Assembly (NCBI GenBank): GCA_017509685.1
Contig: JAFWPA010000056.1
Span: 1 to 64,000, forward strand
Reading direction: 5' to 3'
DNA: 64,000 nt
Source of the DNA: Bacteroidales bacterium
Lineage (GTDB): Bacteria; Bacteroidota; Bacteroidia; Bacteroidales; UBA932
A program made the position numbers and the translations under genes. Under the pieces are notes generated by a model, which searched no databases, was not told the origin of the DNA, and saw nothing but the letters and a program-made list of their open reading frames with translations. Positions within the stretch are counted from its first letter, which is position 1, and every line of letters begins with the position of its first letter. Shown piece after piece: positions 50,727 through 63,982 of this stretch.

Positions 50727-51917
50727 ATGGGACTTTTACATGCAAGACTGGCCAAGTATGACCTTCCGCAGAAGATGATGGAGAAGGGCATCTATCCTTA
50801 TTTCCGCCAGATAACCAGCAAGCAGGGGACCGAGGTGACCATGGACGGTCACAAGATTATGATGTTCGGTTCCAATGCATATACCGGTCTTACCGGAGAC
50901 GAACGTGTAATCAACGCCGGCATCGAGGCCCTTAAGAAATATGGTTCCGGTTGCGCCGGAAGCCGTTTCCTGAACGGAACGCTGGACATTCACGTCCAGC
51001 TGGAGAAGGAACTGGCCGCCTTTGTGGGCAAGGACGAGGCCCTGGTGTTCAGTACCGGCTTCACCGTGAACAGCGGTGTCATTCCCCAGCTCCTCACCAA
51101 GGACGATTTCATCATCTGCGATGACCGTGACCACGCTTCCATCGTGGACGGCCGCCGCCTTAGCTTCGCCAAGGGCCTGCACTACAAGCACAACGACATG
51201 AAGGACCTGGAGCGCTGCCTGCGCCGCTGCCCCAAGAACTCCGTGAAGCTCATCGTGGTGGACGGCGTGTTCTCCATGGAAGGAGACCTGGCCAAGCTGC
51301 CGGATATCGTGGAGCTCAAGCACAAGTACGACAACGTATATATTATGGTAGACGAGGCCCACGGCCTGGGTGTCTTCGGACGGCAGGGCCGCGGCGTGTG
51401 CGACCACTTCGGCCTCACCAATGACGTTGACCTCATCATGGGCACGTTCTCCAAGAGCCTGGCTGCCATCGGCGGTTTCATCGCGGCGGATAAGGTGATT
51501 ATCAACTGGCTGCGTCACACCGCCCGTACTTATATCTTCCAGGCGTCGGATACGCCCGCTGCTACGGCATCAGCCCTGGAGGCCCTTCATATCATCCAGA
51601 AGGAGCCGGAGCGCATCACCAACCTCTGGGACGTGACCAACTACGCCCTGCGCCGCTTCAAGGAAGCCGGCTTCGAGATTGGCGAGACCGAGAGCCCCAT
51701 CATCCCGCTGTACGTGCGTGACCTGGAGAAGACCTTCATCGTCACCAAGCGTGCCTTCGACGAAGGCGTGTTCATCAACAGCGTGATTCCCCCGGCATGC
51801 GCCCCGCAGGATACCCTCATCCGTTTCTCCCTGATGGCCACCCATACCCGCGCTCAGGTAGACCGCGCCGTGGAGGCCCTCACCAAGGTGTTCAAGGAAG
51901 AAGGAATTATCAGGTAA
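50727..51917 (+). CDS. spt: serine palmitoyltransferase (soluble)
   Basis: A 396-residue alpha-oxoamine synthase. The PLP-binding Lys is in GTFSKSLAAIGG, the Asp in YIMVDEAHGLGVFG, and GSGCAGSRFLNGT plus the RDHASIVDGR loop are conserved. In Bacteroidales this enzyme condenses serine with a fatty acyl-CoA (or acyl-ACP) to 3-ketosphinganine, the first step of sphingolipid synthesis. Related Kbl or BioF enzymes are the alternative; the N-terminal sequence (KYDLPQKMMEKGIYPYFR) matches Bacteroides Spt best from memory. It is followed 14 bp later by an outer-membrane protein gene. Confidence 0.88.
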   Translation: MGLLHARLAKYDLPQKMMEKGIYPYFRQITSKQGTEVTMDGHKIMMFGSNAYTGLTGDERVINAGIEALKKYGSGCAGSRFLNGTLDIHVQLEKELAAFVGKDEALVFSTGFTVNSGVIPQLLTKDDFIICDDRDHASIVDGRRLSFAKGLHYKHNDMKDLERCLRRCPKNSVKLIVVDGVFSMEGDLAKLPDIVELKHKYDNVYIMVDEAHGLGVFGRQGRGVCDHFGLTNDVDLIMGTFSKSLAAIGGFIAADKVIINWLRHTARTYIFQASDTPAATASALEALHIIQKEPERITNLWDVTNYALRRFKEAGFEIGETESPIIPLYVRDLEKTFIVTKRAFDEGVFINSVIPPACAPQDTLIRFSLMATHTRAQVDRAVEALTKVFKEEGIIR

Positions 51918-51931
51918 ACCCCATAGAACCT

Positions 51932-52786
51932 ATGAAAAAACTATTCGCCCTGGCGGCCTTGCTCATGAGCATCTCCGCCTTCGCTCAGGACCCTGTTACC
52001 AAGTACCTGGAAGGCCGTTTCGGCGGTCCCGACTCTCAGACCTTCATTCCTAAGGGCTACCATGCCCTGGGCATCAAGGGCGGCTTCCGCAGCTTCAACG
52101 CCGTGGGAGACGACGAAACCAACACCGGTTACGCCCTGCTGTCCCTGCTGAATATCGGCAACGGCCAGCTGAAGATCTGGAACGTGTCTCCCAGCTATTC
52201 CTGGTTCATCGCCAATGACCTGTCCCTGGGCTTTGCCCTCAATTACAACGGTTATGTGGCCGATACGGATATCCGCCTGGACGTCCGCGATATTGTGAAT
52301 TCCACTTCCGAAAGCCTGAATTTGCTTATTTCCAGCCGTACCTTGACGCACCATGCCTTTGGTGCATCTGTGGTTCTGCGTAAGTATATGCCCCTGTTTG
52401 GCAGCAAGCGCCTGGCCATCTTCGGAGAAGGCCGTCTGCAGGGTTCCTACGGCTTCACCACCAACGTCCCGCGGGATATCAAGGACTTCAACCGGGAACG
52501 TGTGTCCGGCGTTATCGGCGTAGCCCTCAAGGCCGGCGGCGGACTGGCTTTCAAGATGGGGGACAACGCCCTTACCGTGAGCATTCCGCTCTTCGGCATC
52601 AGCTATAGCTATACGCTGCAGGACAGAACCACCACCAAGAACTTGACGGATGAGAATGGAAATGTAGTGGGTACCGAAACCATGAAGAGCCGTACCCACA
52701 TGTCCAGTTTCAACGCAGCACGCAATCTGGACCTGCTGGGAATCCAGATTGGTTTTACCCGTTACATCGAGCCTAAGAGGAAGTAA
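51932..52786 (+). CDS. outer-membrane beta-barrel protein
   Basis: 284 residues from ATG 51932 with a signal peptide ending SISAFAQ. The mature protein has alternating amphipathic strands (for example LGIKGGFRSFNAV, ALNYNGYVADTDIR, VGTETMKSRTHMSSF) and ends in a short charged tail (TRYIEPKRK), as expected for an OmpA-like or OprF-like barrel of about 12 strands. It lies in the spt transcript and may act in lipid or envelope homeostasis, by neighbour only. Its end overlaps the convergent aspartokinase-like gene by 25 bp. Confidence 0.72.
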   Translation: MKKLFALAALLMSISAFAQDPVTKYLEGRFGGPDSQTFIPKGYHALGIKGGFRSFNAVGDDETNTGYALLSLLNIGNGQLKIWNVSPSYSWFIANDLSLGFALNYNGYVADTDIRLDVRDIVNSTSESLNLLISSRTLTHHAFGASVVLRKYMPLFGSKRLAIFGEGRLQGSYGFTTNVPRDIKDFNRERVSGVIGVALKAGGGLAFKMGDNALTVSIPLFGISYSYTLQDRTTTKNLTDENGNVVGTETMKSRTHMSSFNAARNLDLLGIQIGFTRYIEPKRK

Positions 52787-54027
52787 GCTTTCTCTACGTC
52801 GTCGGCGGCAACCACCAGGGATATGGAGAGTTCTTCACCGCCCTGGGCCGATGCGATGATGTTGATGCCCGCCGCACCCAGTTTGCCGAAGACGGCGCCG
52901 GAAGTGCCGGGGAGGTTGCGCATCTTGGAACCAAATACAGTGACGATACCAACGGCCTGATTGGCCACCACAACGTCGTCCAGCGGCAGCAGGGGGTTCT
53001 CTTTGAAGAGCCCCTTGATGGCTTCCTGGGCGTTGAGCTGGTCCTCTTCGCGCACGGCGAAGGAAATACTGTATTCAGAAGAGGTCTGGGCAATGAAACG
53101 CACGTTCACGCCGGCCCCTGCCAGGCAGGAGAAAATGGCGCCGGACATGCCCACGCGGCCCAGCAGGCCCGTTCCGTACACGGTGATGAGGGCCAGGTCT
53201 TTGTCGGCCAGCACCGCTGTCTGGTGGGCCGATCCCGTAGAGATGAGGGTGCCGGGGAAGGAATCGTCGGCGATATCTTTCACCAGGATGGGGATGCCGG
53301 CGTTCTTCGCAGGCCAGATGGCCGATGAAGAGAAGGGCGCCTTGGCCGATGCGCAGTAGTGCGCGGCTTCGTCGTAGGTCATGGCGCCGATGCCGTTGAC
53401 CCCGTGGTCCTCGATATGGAATTCAATGGAGGAGGCCTTCAGGACCTCTGCGATGAGGGTGGCCATAAGGTGGGCGCCGTCCTTGCCCACGCGCACGATG
53501 TAGCCGGTGTCCAGACGGCCGTAACCGCCGGAGATGATGACGGGCTTGGGAACATCGGCACAACGGGCCTGGATCTGATGGCGGCTGGCCTGCCAGTCGA
53601 AGTGCTGGTCTCCGTGCGCATCCGTGCGGCACAGCATGATTTCCGTGCCGTCGATGAAGGTGGCGTTCACGTGGGCGTTCACCGCCTGGGCGCACATACG
53701 GGCGCACTTGGCCATCACGTAATCCTCTACGGCATAAGGGGAAGTTTGCACGTACATGCCTTCCCGCAGGTAGGTGGCGATGGATTCCACGGTGTTCTGC
53801 ACAGCCTGCTGATAGGCCTCCTGGTCCGACATCTCCAGGAAATAGGCCTGGATGAGCGCGAGTTCGTCGTCGGCCTGCTTTTTCTCCTGCAGGGTCTTGC
53901 GGATGGCTTCCCGGAACAGCGCTTCAATCTTGCGCTGCGGCCGCACCACGGCCACGGTTTCTTCATTGATGAGGCTGGCAATCTTGCCCAGCGACTGCTG
54001 CTTTAGCACGAAAGACTTTACAATCAT
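52762..54027 (-). CDS. degenerate aspartokinase-like protein with two ACT domains
   Basis: 421 residues from ATG 54027, behind an AGGAG site and a minus-strand -7 box. The N-terminal half has the fold pattern of aspartokinase (IDGTEIMLCR, PVIISGGYGRLDTGY, ATLIAEVLKASSIEFHIEDHGVN) but lacks the active-site motifs: KFGGTS at the start is replaced by KSFVLKQQ, and the TTLGRGGSD loop by RVGKDGAHL. The C-terminal half contains two good ACT domains (LALITVYGTGLLGRVGMSGA; VGIVTVFGSKMRNLPGTSGA). It is therefore probably not a kinase but a regulatory, amino-acid-binding protein. An unusual functional kinase is the alternative. Confidence 0.78.
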   Translation of the reverse strand: MIVKSFVLKQQSLGKIASLINEETVAVVRPQRKIEALFREAIRKTLQEKKQADDELALIQAYFLEMSDQEAYQQAVQNTVESIATYLREGMYVQTSPYAVEDYVMAKCARMCAQAVNAHVNATFIDGTEIMLCRTDAHGDQHFDWQASRHQIQARCADVPKPVIISGGYGRLDTGYIVRVGKDGAHLMATLIAEVLKASSIEFHIEDHGVNGIGAMTYDEAAHYCASAKAPFSSSAIWPAKNAGIPILVKDIADDSFPGTLISTGSAHQTAVLADKDLALITVYGTGLLGRVGMSGAIFSCLAGAGVNVRFIAQTSSEYSISFAVREEDQLNAQEAIKGLFKENPLLPLDDVVVANQAVGIVTVFGSKMRNLPGTSGAVFGKLGAAGINIIASAQGGEELSISLVVAADDVEKAYFLLGSM

Positions 54028-54050
54028 AGCAAATTCTCCTTTAGGTCTCA

Positions 54051-54078
54051 CAAAATTAGCGAAAAATTCGTAACTTTG
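54051..54078. promoter_or_regulatory. divergent promoters, aspartokinase-like gene / glnS
   Basis: Minus strand -7 box TAATTTTG (54051-54058) and plus strand -7 box TAACTTTG (54071-54078) lie within 28 bp in the 72-bp gap between the two start codons. Confidence 0.7.
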
Positions 54079-54099
54079 AAAGTTATTACAAAGAAACCT

Positions 54100-55734
<1,635 letters not shown>

Positions 55735-55740
55735 AGCAAT

Positions 55741-55768
55741 AAGCCCTCGGTTTTAGAACCGGGGGCTT
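55741..55768 (+). terminator. hairpin downstream of glnS
   Basis: AAGCCCTCGGTT and AACCGGGGGCTT pair around TTAG with one mismatch. A T-run is lacking, but the position 7 bp after the stop and the stem strength favour a terminator. Confidence 0.6.
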
Positions 55769-55935
55769 ACTGTATCCGTTTTGTGGTTTCGTTCTAACTG
55801 TTTGATACACAATAAATTTTGATATACGCTGATACTCAAGCACTTACGCCATTGGCTAAAATGACCAACTTCTCCCCAAACTGAACGGGCACGTTTTTGC
55901 GGGTTTTCGTGCCCGATGAGTTCTCCGACCTTCCT

Positions 55936-56080
55936 CGAAGGGCAACGGGCAACCATTTTCTGGGCCCTTCCATGGTGCCCGGAAAATGGTTGCCCCGTAG
56001 CCGCCCCTCTTGGTATTGAGGGGCGGCGGTGCCTGGGGGCAAATTGCCTGAGCCGGCGCAGGGCGTATATTGCGCCGGCT
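55936..56080 (+). repeat. large structured repeat, direct copy
   Basis: Three stems in a row: ACGGGCAACCATTTTC with its complement (55945-55960, 55982-55998), CCGCCCCTC/GAGGGGCGG (56001-56009, 56018-56026), and AGCCGGCGCA/TGCGCCGGCT (56051-56060, 56071-56080). The reverse complement of 43065-43204 aligns to this block in the same stem order. Flanked by the direct repeats at 55830 and 56171. Confidence 0.75.
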
Positions 56081-56202
56081 CCTTGTGGCCCTGGCGATAA
56101 TTGGCTGATACACAATACTTTTCCGAATTTTCTTTAGCCCAAATAGCCTAAAGAAAATCTATAGAAATATTGATACTCAAGCACTTACGCCATGGACTGT
56201 GC

Positions 56203-56343
56203 AAGGTTGCCCTATGCCCTTCGGGCCGGTACGGGCCTGACGGCCCTATCCCTCCCGGGCGCAGCGCTGCGCGCCTGCTTCGGGCCCCACCCGTTCACAT
56301 AGACACGGGCGTCTATGCCGCCCGAAGGGCACAGGGCAACCTT
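56203..56343. repeat. 141-bp hairpin with 23-bp arms
   Basis: Arms at 56203-56225 and 56321-56343 are complementary at 22 of 23 positions (the odd pair can wobble). Inside are further short stems, CATAGAC/GTCTATG (about 56298-56316) and GCGCAGCGCTGCGC. It ends about 35 bp before the -7 box of the flippase gene. Confidence 0.7.
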
Positions 56344-56376
56344 TGCCCCAGGCTTGCCTGTTACAAAGATTATTTC

Positions 56377-56384
56377 TAACTTTG
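56377..56384 (+). promoter_or_regulatory. -7 box, leaderless flippase operon
   Basis: TAACTTTG ends 7 bp before the ATG at 56392, so the transcript should start at or next to the start codon. Confidence 0.65.
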
Positions 56385-56391
56385 TACAATT

Positions 56392-57918
56392 ATGGCGGAT
56401 AAGCCGGTAATATCGGAGAATAGTAGAAGGATCGCACGCAATACGGTCCTTCTGTATTTCCGTATGGGGGTGATGATGGTGATTGGCCTGTTCACCTACC
56501 GCATCATCCTGCGGGCGCTGGGCGTCACGGATTACGGCGTGTACAGCGCGGTGGGCGGGGTGGTGACCCTGTTCATGCTGGTGATGAATACGGTGGCGGG
56601 TGCCATCAGCCGGTACATTACGGTGGGGCTGGGGAAGGGAGATCCGCAGCGGCTCAAGGTGATTTTCGGGACGTCGCTGGTGGTGATGGCGGCCTTCTGT
56701 CTGGCCATCGCTCTGCTCACGGAAACCGTGGGCCTGTGGTACCTGAATCACAAGATGGTAATCCCGCTGGAGCGGATGGGGGCGGCGGCCGTGGTGCTGC
56801 ATACGTCCCTTCTGGTGCTCATTATCAACCTGATGAGCATTCCCTTCACGGCCGATATCAACGCGCACGAGCACATGGGCGCCTATGCCTGGATTTCCAT
56901 CCTGGAGGCCGTCCTGAAGCTGGCGGTGGCGGCGGTGGTGTGGTTTGCATCGGCCGACAAACTGGTGGTGTATGCCTGGATGCTGGTGGCGGTGGCCCTG
57001 GTGTCCCGCGCGGCGTACGCAGCCTATGCGCTGCGGAAGTTCCCCGAGTCCCGCGGCCCCTGGAAGGCCGAAAAGGCCCTGGTGCGGGAGATGGGCGTCT
57101 TCGCCGGCTGGAACTTCATGGGCAGCGGCGCGTACATGCTGAACACGCAGGGTATCAACCAGCTCATGAATCTTTTCTTCGGCGTGGGCATGAACGCCGC
57201 CAGGGGAGTGGCCGACAAGGTGGAGCAGGTAGTGCGTCAGTTCGCCACCAACATTGCACTGGCGCTGAATCCGGCCCTCACCAAGGCCTACGTGTCGGAC
57301 AATAAGGAATATGCCTTTGACCTGGTGTGCAAGGGCTCCAAATACTATTTCTGGGTGCTGTGGGTACTGTTTGTGCCCTTCTTCACGGACGCTGATACCA
57401 TCCTGCGCCTGTGGCTGGGGGAGGTACCCCCGGAGGCAGCCTTCTTTACCAAACTCACTCTCCTGTGCTTCGTGGTGGACTTCACGCCCGCCACGTTGAA
57501 CGTGCTGGTGCAGGCCAGCGGCCGCATCAAGCGCTACTACCTGTGGACCAGCCTGGTGGCCAGCCTGGCTTTCCCCATTACGTATGTGTCCTACAAACTG
57601 GGTGCGGCGGCCTGGACAGGGTATGCGGCTTTCTTCGGCATCTACCTGGTCAAGACCGTGGTGATGATTTGGGTAGCCCATCAGGAGGCCGGCCTGCCCA
57701 TCGATAAATACTGGAAGGAAGGCCTGTGGCCCGCCCTTTGTCCCGGCCTGATGACCTTGCTCACCATCTCCTTCATCCCGGGCCTGTTTCCGGCCGAGTG
57801 GTGGCGCTTTTTGGTATCGGCCGCCCTGGGTACGGTTGTAATGGCGGTGGCGGTATGGAACTACGGCCTCACCAAGGGGGAAAAGGCCTATGCCCTTTCT
57901 AAACTGAAACGCGTATGA
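56392..57918 (+). CDS. Wzx-like polysaccharide flippase, second copy
   Basis: A 508-residue MOP-superfamily membrane protein with about 12-14 hydrophobic segments. Its N-terminus (RRIARNTVLLYFRMGVMMVIG, ALGVTDYGVYSAVGG) parallels that of the flippase at 3728-5296 (RIVKNTLFLYLRSTI, ALGQADFGLNNVVAG), so both belong to one family, although this copy is GC-rich and the other AT-rich. It should move a lipid-linked glycan across the inner membrane. It heads a four-gene operon with three glycosyltransferases, overlapping the next by 4 bp, i.e. a second small glycan-assembly unit. Confidence 0.85.
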   Translation: MADKPVISENSRRIARNTVLLYFRMGVMMVIGLFTYRIILRALGVTDYGVYSAVGGVVTLFMLVMNTVAGAISRYITVGLGKGDPQRLKVIFGTSLVVMAAFCLAIALLTETVGLWYLNHKMVIPLERMGAAAVVLHTSLLVLIINLMSIPFTADINAHEHMGAYAWISILEAVLKLAVAAVVWFASADKLVVYAWMLVAVALVSRAAYAAYALRKFPESRGPWKAEKALVREMGVFAGWNFMGSGAYMLNTQGINQLMNLFFGVGMNAARGVADKVEQVVRQFATNIALALNPALTKAYVSDNKEYAFDLVCKGSKYYFWVLWVLFVPFFTDADTILRLWLGEVPPEAAFFTKLTLLCFVVDFTPATLNVLVQASGRIKRYYLWTSLVASLAFPITYVSYKLGAAAWTGYAAFFGIYLVKTVVMIWVAHQEAGLPIDKYWKEGLWPALCPGLMTLLTISFIPGLFPAEWWRFLVSAALGTVVMAVAVWNYGLTKGEKAYALSKLKRV

Positions 57919-58892
57919 ATACGAAAATCCTCTATCTCCTGGTAAGCGGTCCGGCCGATGTTTATATGGAACAGGCCTATGTGAGCGCGTACAGCGCGGC
58001 CCGGCTGAACCCCGACGCTTCGCTGGTGCTCCTTACGGACACCGCTACGGATAACGGCTGGCTCAAGGAGAATCCGCTGTCCGCGGCGTTCAAAGCCCTC
58101 TTCTCGGAGATTGTGGTGGCGCCGCTGGACCCGGAGCTTCCGGCCATGCAGCGGTCCCGGCTGCTGAAAACCGGCATGCGGGAGTACGTGAAGGGAGATT
58201 TCCTGTTCATTGACGCCGATACCCTGGTGCAGCGCCCGCTGGCCGGCATCGACGACTTCCAGCCCGCACTGGCCGCCGTGCCGGATTTGCACAGCACTTT
58301 CGCGGAGCATCCGCACCGGCGGGCTACCCTGAATATGTGCAAGAAACTGCGCTACGACGCCTCAGAGGACGATTATTACTTCAACAGCGGCGTGCTGCTG
58401 GTGCGGGATACGCCCGGCAACCACAGTTTCTTCAAACAGTGGCAGAAGAACTACCTGGCCGGTTACAAGAAGGGAATCCGGCCGGACCAGCCTTCCCTGG
58501 CCAAGACCAACGAAAACAAGTATATCACCCGCATGCCGGACGCCTGGAACTGCGAGGTGCAGAACGGCGTACGCTATTTGAAGGACGCTTTCATCATCCA
58601 TTATATGGTAACGAACATTAGCGCCGGCCAGCTGGACAGGCTGTATCTGCTGAACGACCCCGAAGTGATGCTGCGCATGCGCCACGCCGGGCAGATGACC
58701 AACGAAATCCTGGAGGTGGTGAAGGATCCCTTCAAGGGCTATGCACCTGTTACCCAGGTGTTTGCGGGGAAGGAAATCTTCTTCTTCCGCACGCGCCGTT
58801 ACCGCTGGATGCGGGGCCGTTACCTGAACGGAAAACGCTCCTTCCTGGAGTTCCTGCTCAAAGTGAGAGACCATCTGACCAAAAAGAAATAA
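57915..58892 (+). CDS. glycosyltransferase, GT8-like
   Basis: A 325-residue glycosyltransferase of GT-A type. The metal-binding DxD is in GDFLFIDADTLVQRPL, followed by a LAAVPDLHSTF segment and DDYYFNSGVLLVRDT, a pattern (DxD, then FNSGVLL) typical of GT8-like enzymes. It has no membrane segment. It overlaps the flippase by 4 bp and is followed by two GT2 genes, so it adds one sugar to the glycan exported by that flippase. Donor and linkage are unknown. Confidence 0.78.
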   Translation: MNTKILYLLVSGPADVYMEQAYVSAYSAARLNPDASLVLLTDTATDNGWLKENPLSAAFKALFSEIVVAPLDPELPAMQRSRLLKTGMREYVKGDFLFIDADTLVQRPLAGIDDFQPALAAVPDLHSTFAEHPHRRATLNMCKKLRYDASEDDYYFNSGVLLVRDTPGNHSFFKQWQKNYLAGYKKGIRPDQPSLAKTNENKYITRMPDAWNCEVQNGVRYLKDAFIIHYMVTNISAGQLDRLYLLNDPEVMLRMRHAGQMTNEILEVVKDPFKGYAPVTQVFAGKEIFFFRTRRYRWMRGRYLNGKRSFLEFLLKVRDHLTKKK

Positions 58893-58893
58893 G

Positions 58894-59715
58894 ATGCCTG
58901 CAGTTACTGTAATCATCCCCAGTTACAACCTGGGACAATATATAGGGGAGACGCTCCAGAGCGTCAAGGACCAGACCTACAAGGACTGGGAATGCCTCAT
59001 CGTAGAGAACGGCTCTACCGACAACTCCAAGGAGGTGATCCGGGAGTTTGCGTCGGTGGACGGCCGGTTCAAACTGATTCCGCTGCTCAACAACATTGGT
59101 GTGGCGGCGGCCCGCAACCTGGCCATGCAGCGCAGTCTGGGCAAGTATTTGCTGTTCCTGGACGCCGACGACCTCATTGACCCCAAGTATATGGAAGCGG
59201 CCGTCACCGCCCTGGAGGAAGACCCTTCCGTGACGGTGGTGTATGCCCAGGCCGACCGTTTCGGGGCCGAAAAAGAGTGGGATCTCCCGCCTTTTGACAT
59301 GGGTACCATGCTGGCCAGCAACTGCCTGTATATCAGTTGTTTCTTCCGCAAGCGGGAGTACGACTTGTACTACGGCGGCGGCTTTGACACGGCGTTTGTG
59401 AACGGCTACGAGGACTGGGATTTCTGGCTGAGTTTCTTCGAGAGCCTGCCGGAAGAACCCAACGTGCTGCAGTTGCCGGAGGTCTATTTCCATTACCGCA
59501 CCCGCCAGGATTCCCGCAATAAAGGGGTCTCCGACGAAGTCCTCAAGGAGATTCGCCGCATGTTGTGGGAAAAGCATAAGGCGCTGTATTCCAAATACTT
59601 CTGTGACCCTACCTTGACCGTTGAGTACCGCCGGATGGAACGTGCCTTCCGCAAGGCCTCCAAGTCCCTGGGCTGGCAACTGCGCTCGGGGGTGAAAGAA
59701 CTCCTGAAGAAGTGA
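58894..59715 (+). CDS. glycosyltransferase family 2
   Basis: A 273-residue GT2 enzyme: PAVTVIIPSYNLGQYIGETL at the N-terminus, ENGSTDNSKEVI, and the DxD-type LLFLDADDLIDPKY. The C-terminal part has the W-motif region YEDWDFWLSFFE. It starts 1 bp after the previous gene and overlaps the next by one base (TGATG). Cytoplasmic or membrane-associated; donor unknown. Confidence 0.9.
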   Translation: MPAVTVIIPSYNLGQYIGETLQSVKDQTYKDWECLIVENGSTDNSKEVIREFASVDGRFKLIPLLNNIGVAAARNLAMQRSLGKYLLFLDADDLIDPKYMEAAVTALEEDPSVTVVYAQADRFGAEKEWDLPPFDMGTMLASNCLYISCFFRKREYDLYYGGGFDTAFVNGYEDWDFWLSFFESLPEEPNVLQLPEVYFHYRTRQDSRNKGVSDEVLKEIRRMLWEKHKALYSKYFCDPTLTVEYRRMERAFRKASKSLGWQLRSGVKELLKK

Positions 59716-60536
59716 TGAAGCGCGTTCTGGTCATAGTAGTCACCCACAACGGGATGCACTGGCTGGAGAGGTGCCTCTCCTCTGTGTATGCCGATGCCGA
59801 CCTCTATGTCTGGGACAACGACTCTACGGACGGAAGCGCGGATTTTGTGCAGGCTAATTACCCCGCCGCCAAGCTCATTAGGAGCGCCGAAAATTTAGGA
59901 TTTTCTATTCCGAATAATAAGGGTATGCAGTATGCCCTGGACAAGGGCTATGACTTTGCTTACCTCCTGAATCAGGACGCCTGGCTGGAGGCCGATGCTC
60001 TGGGGAAACTGGTGGCTGCTGCCGATGCCAATCCGGCGTTGGGGCTGTTGAGTCCGTTACAGATGACGGATGGCTATCAGTCGTTGGATAAGAACTTTAA
60101 CAAGTATTACCATAAGAAGGAAATCAAGTTCGTAATGGCGGCCCACTGGCTCATTCCGGCTAGTGCTCTCCGCCGTGTGGGGCTGTTCAACGAGGAACTT
60201 TTCCCGTTGTGGGGGCAGGATGACGACTGGTGTCAGCGTTTGGACTATTACGGACTGAAAATCGGCGTAATTCCTGAGGCGCGTGCGGTGCATGACAGGG
60301 CGTACCGGAAGGAGGAAAAGGAGACGCTGGTAAGGCGCAATTATTACACTGGAAGCCTGGTGCGGTTGGTTGATTGCCGCCGGCCCCTGTGGGAAAGATT
60401 TTTATTCGTGATCTGCTTCACCTGTGTGAAGGCGGTGAAGTATGCTAGCCTGCTGCCTTTCAAGTACTTGGGCGTTATCATCGGCCAGCTGCCCCTGGTC
60501 AAAAATCACCGGAAAGGCATTCGTTCACGTGCGTAG
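59715..60536 (+). CDS. glycosyltransferase family 2, rhamnosyltransferase-like
   Basis: 273 residues from ATG 59715. Features are VLVIVVTHNGMHWLERCL, VWDNDSTDGSADFV, RSAENLGFSIPNNKGMQYAL and LLNQDAWLE, the pattern of GT2 rhamnosyltransferase-type enzymes (N-x-GF-xx-xNN-G and NxD). It is the last gene of the flippase operon; dTDP-rhamnose could come from the rfb genes at 5.3-7.9 kb, but the sugar is only a guess. A CGCGCA/TGCGCG hairpin (about 60538-60556) follows the stop. Confidence 0.88.
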   Translation: MKRVLVIVVTHNGMHWLERCLSSVYADADLYVWDNDSTDGSADFVQANYPAAKLIRSAENLGFSIPNNKGMQYALDKGYDFAYLLNQDAWLEADALGKLVAAADANPALGLLSPLQMTDGYQSLDKNFNKYYHKKEIKFVMAAHWLIPASALRRVGLFNEELFPLWGQDDDWCQRLDYYGLKIGVIPEARAVHDRAYRKEEKETLVRRNYYTGSLVRLVDCRRPLWERFLFVICFTCVKAVKYASLLPFKYLGVIIGQLPLVKNHRKGIRSRA

Positions 60537-60572
60537 AGCGCGCATTTACTTGCGCGTGTGAAAAAAATTGCG

Positions 60573-60580
60573 TATCTTTG
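60573..60580 (+). promoter_or_regulatory. -7 box of secA
   Basis: TATCTTTG, 27 bp before the ATG at 60608. Confidence 0.7.
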
Positions 60581-60607
60581 TTTGATTTTTACACCAAACA
60601 AGGAATT

Positions 60608-63949
<3,342 letters not shown>

Positions 63950-63982
63950 CAGCTAATTCTAATTTTTAAAGCCAATACATGT

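Larger units (their letters stand above)
55735..56391. other. repeat-rich gene-free stretch before the second flippase operon
   Basis: About 650 bp with no credible gene. It holds the glnS hairpin, a 23-bp direct repeat (55830-55852 and 56171-56193, TGATACTCAAGCACTTACGC then CAT), a related TGATACACAATA pair (about 55803 and 56107), the large structured repeat (55936-56080), an ATTTTCTTTAG/CTAAAGAAAAT hairpin (56127-56158) and a 141-bp hairpin (56203-56343). Confidence 0.65.
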
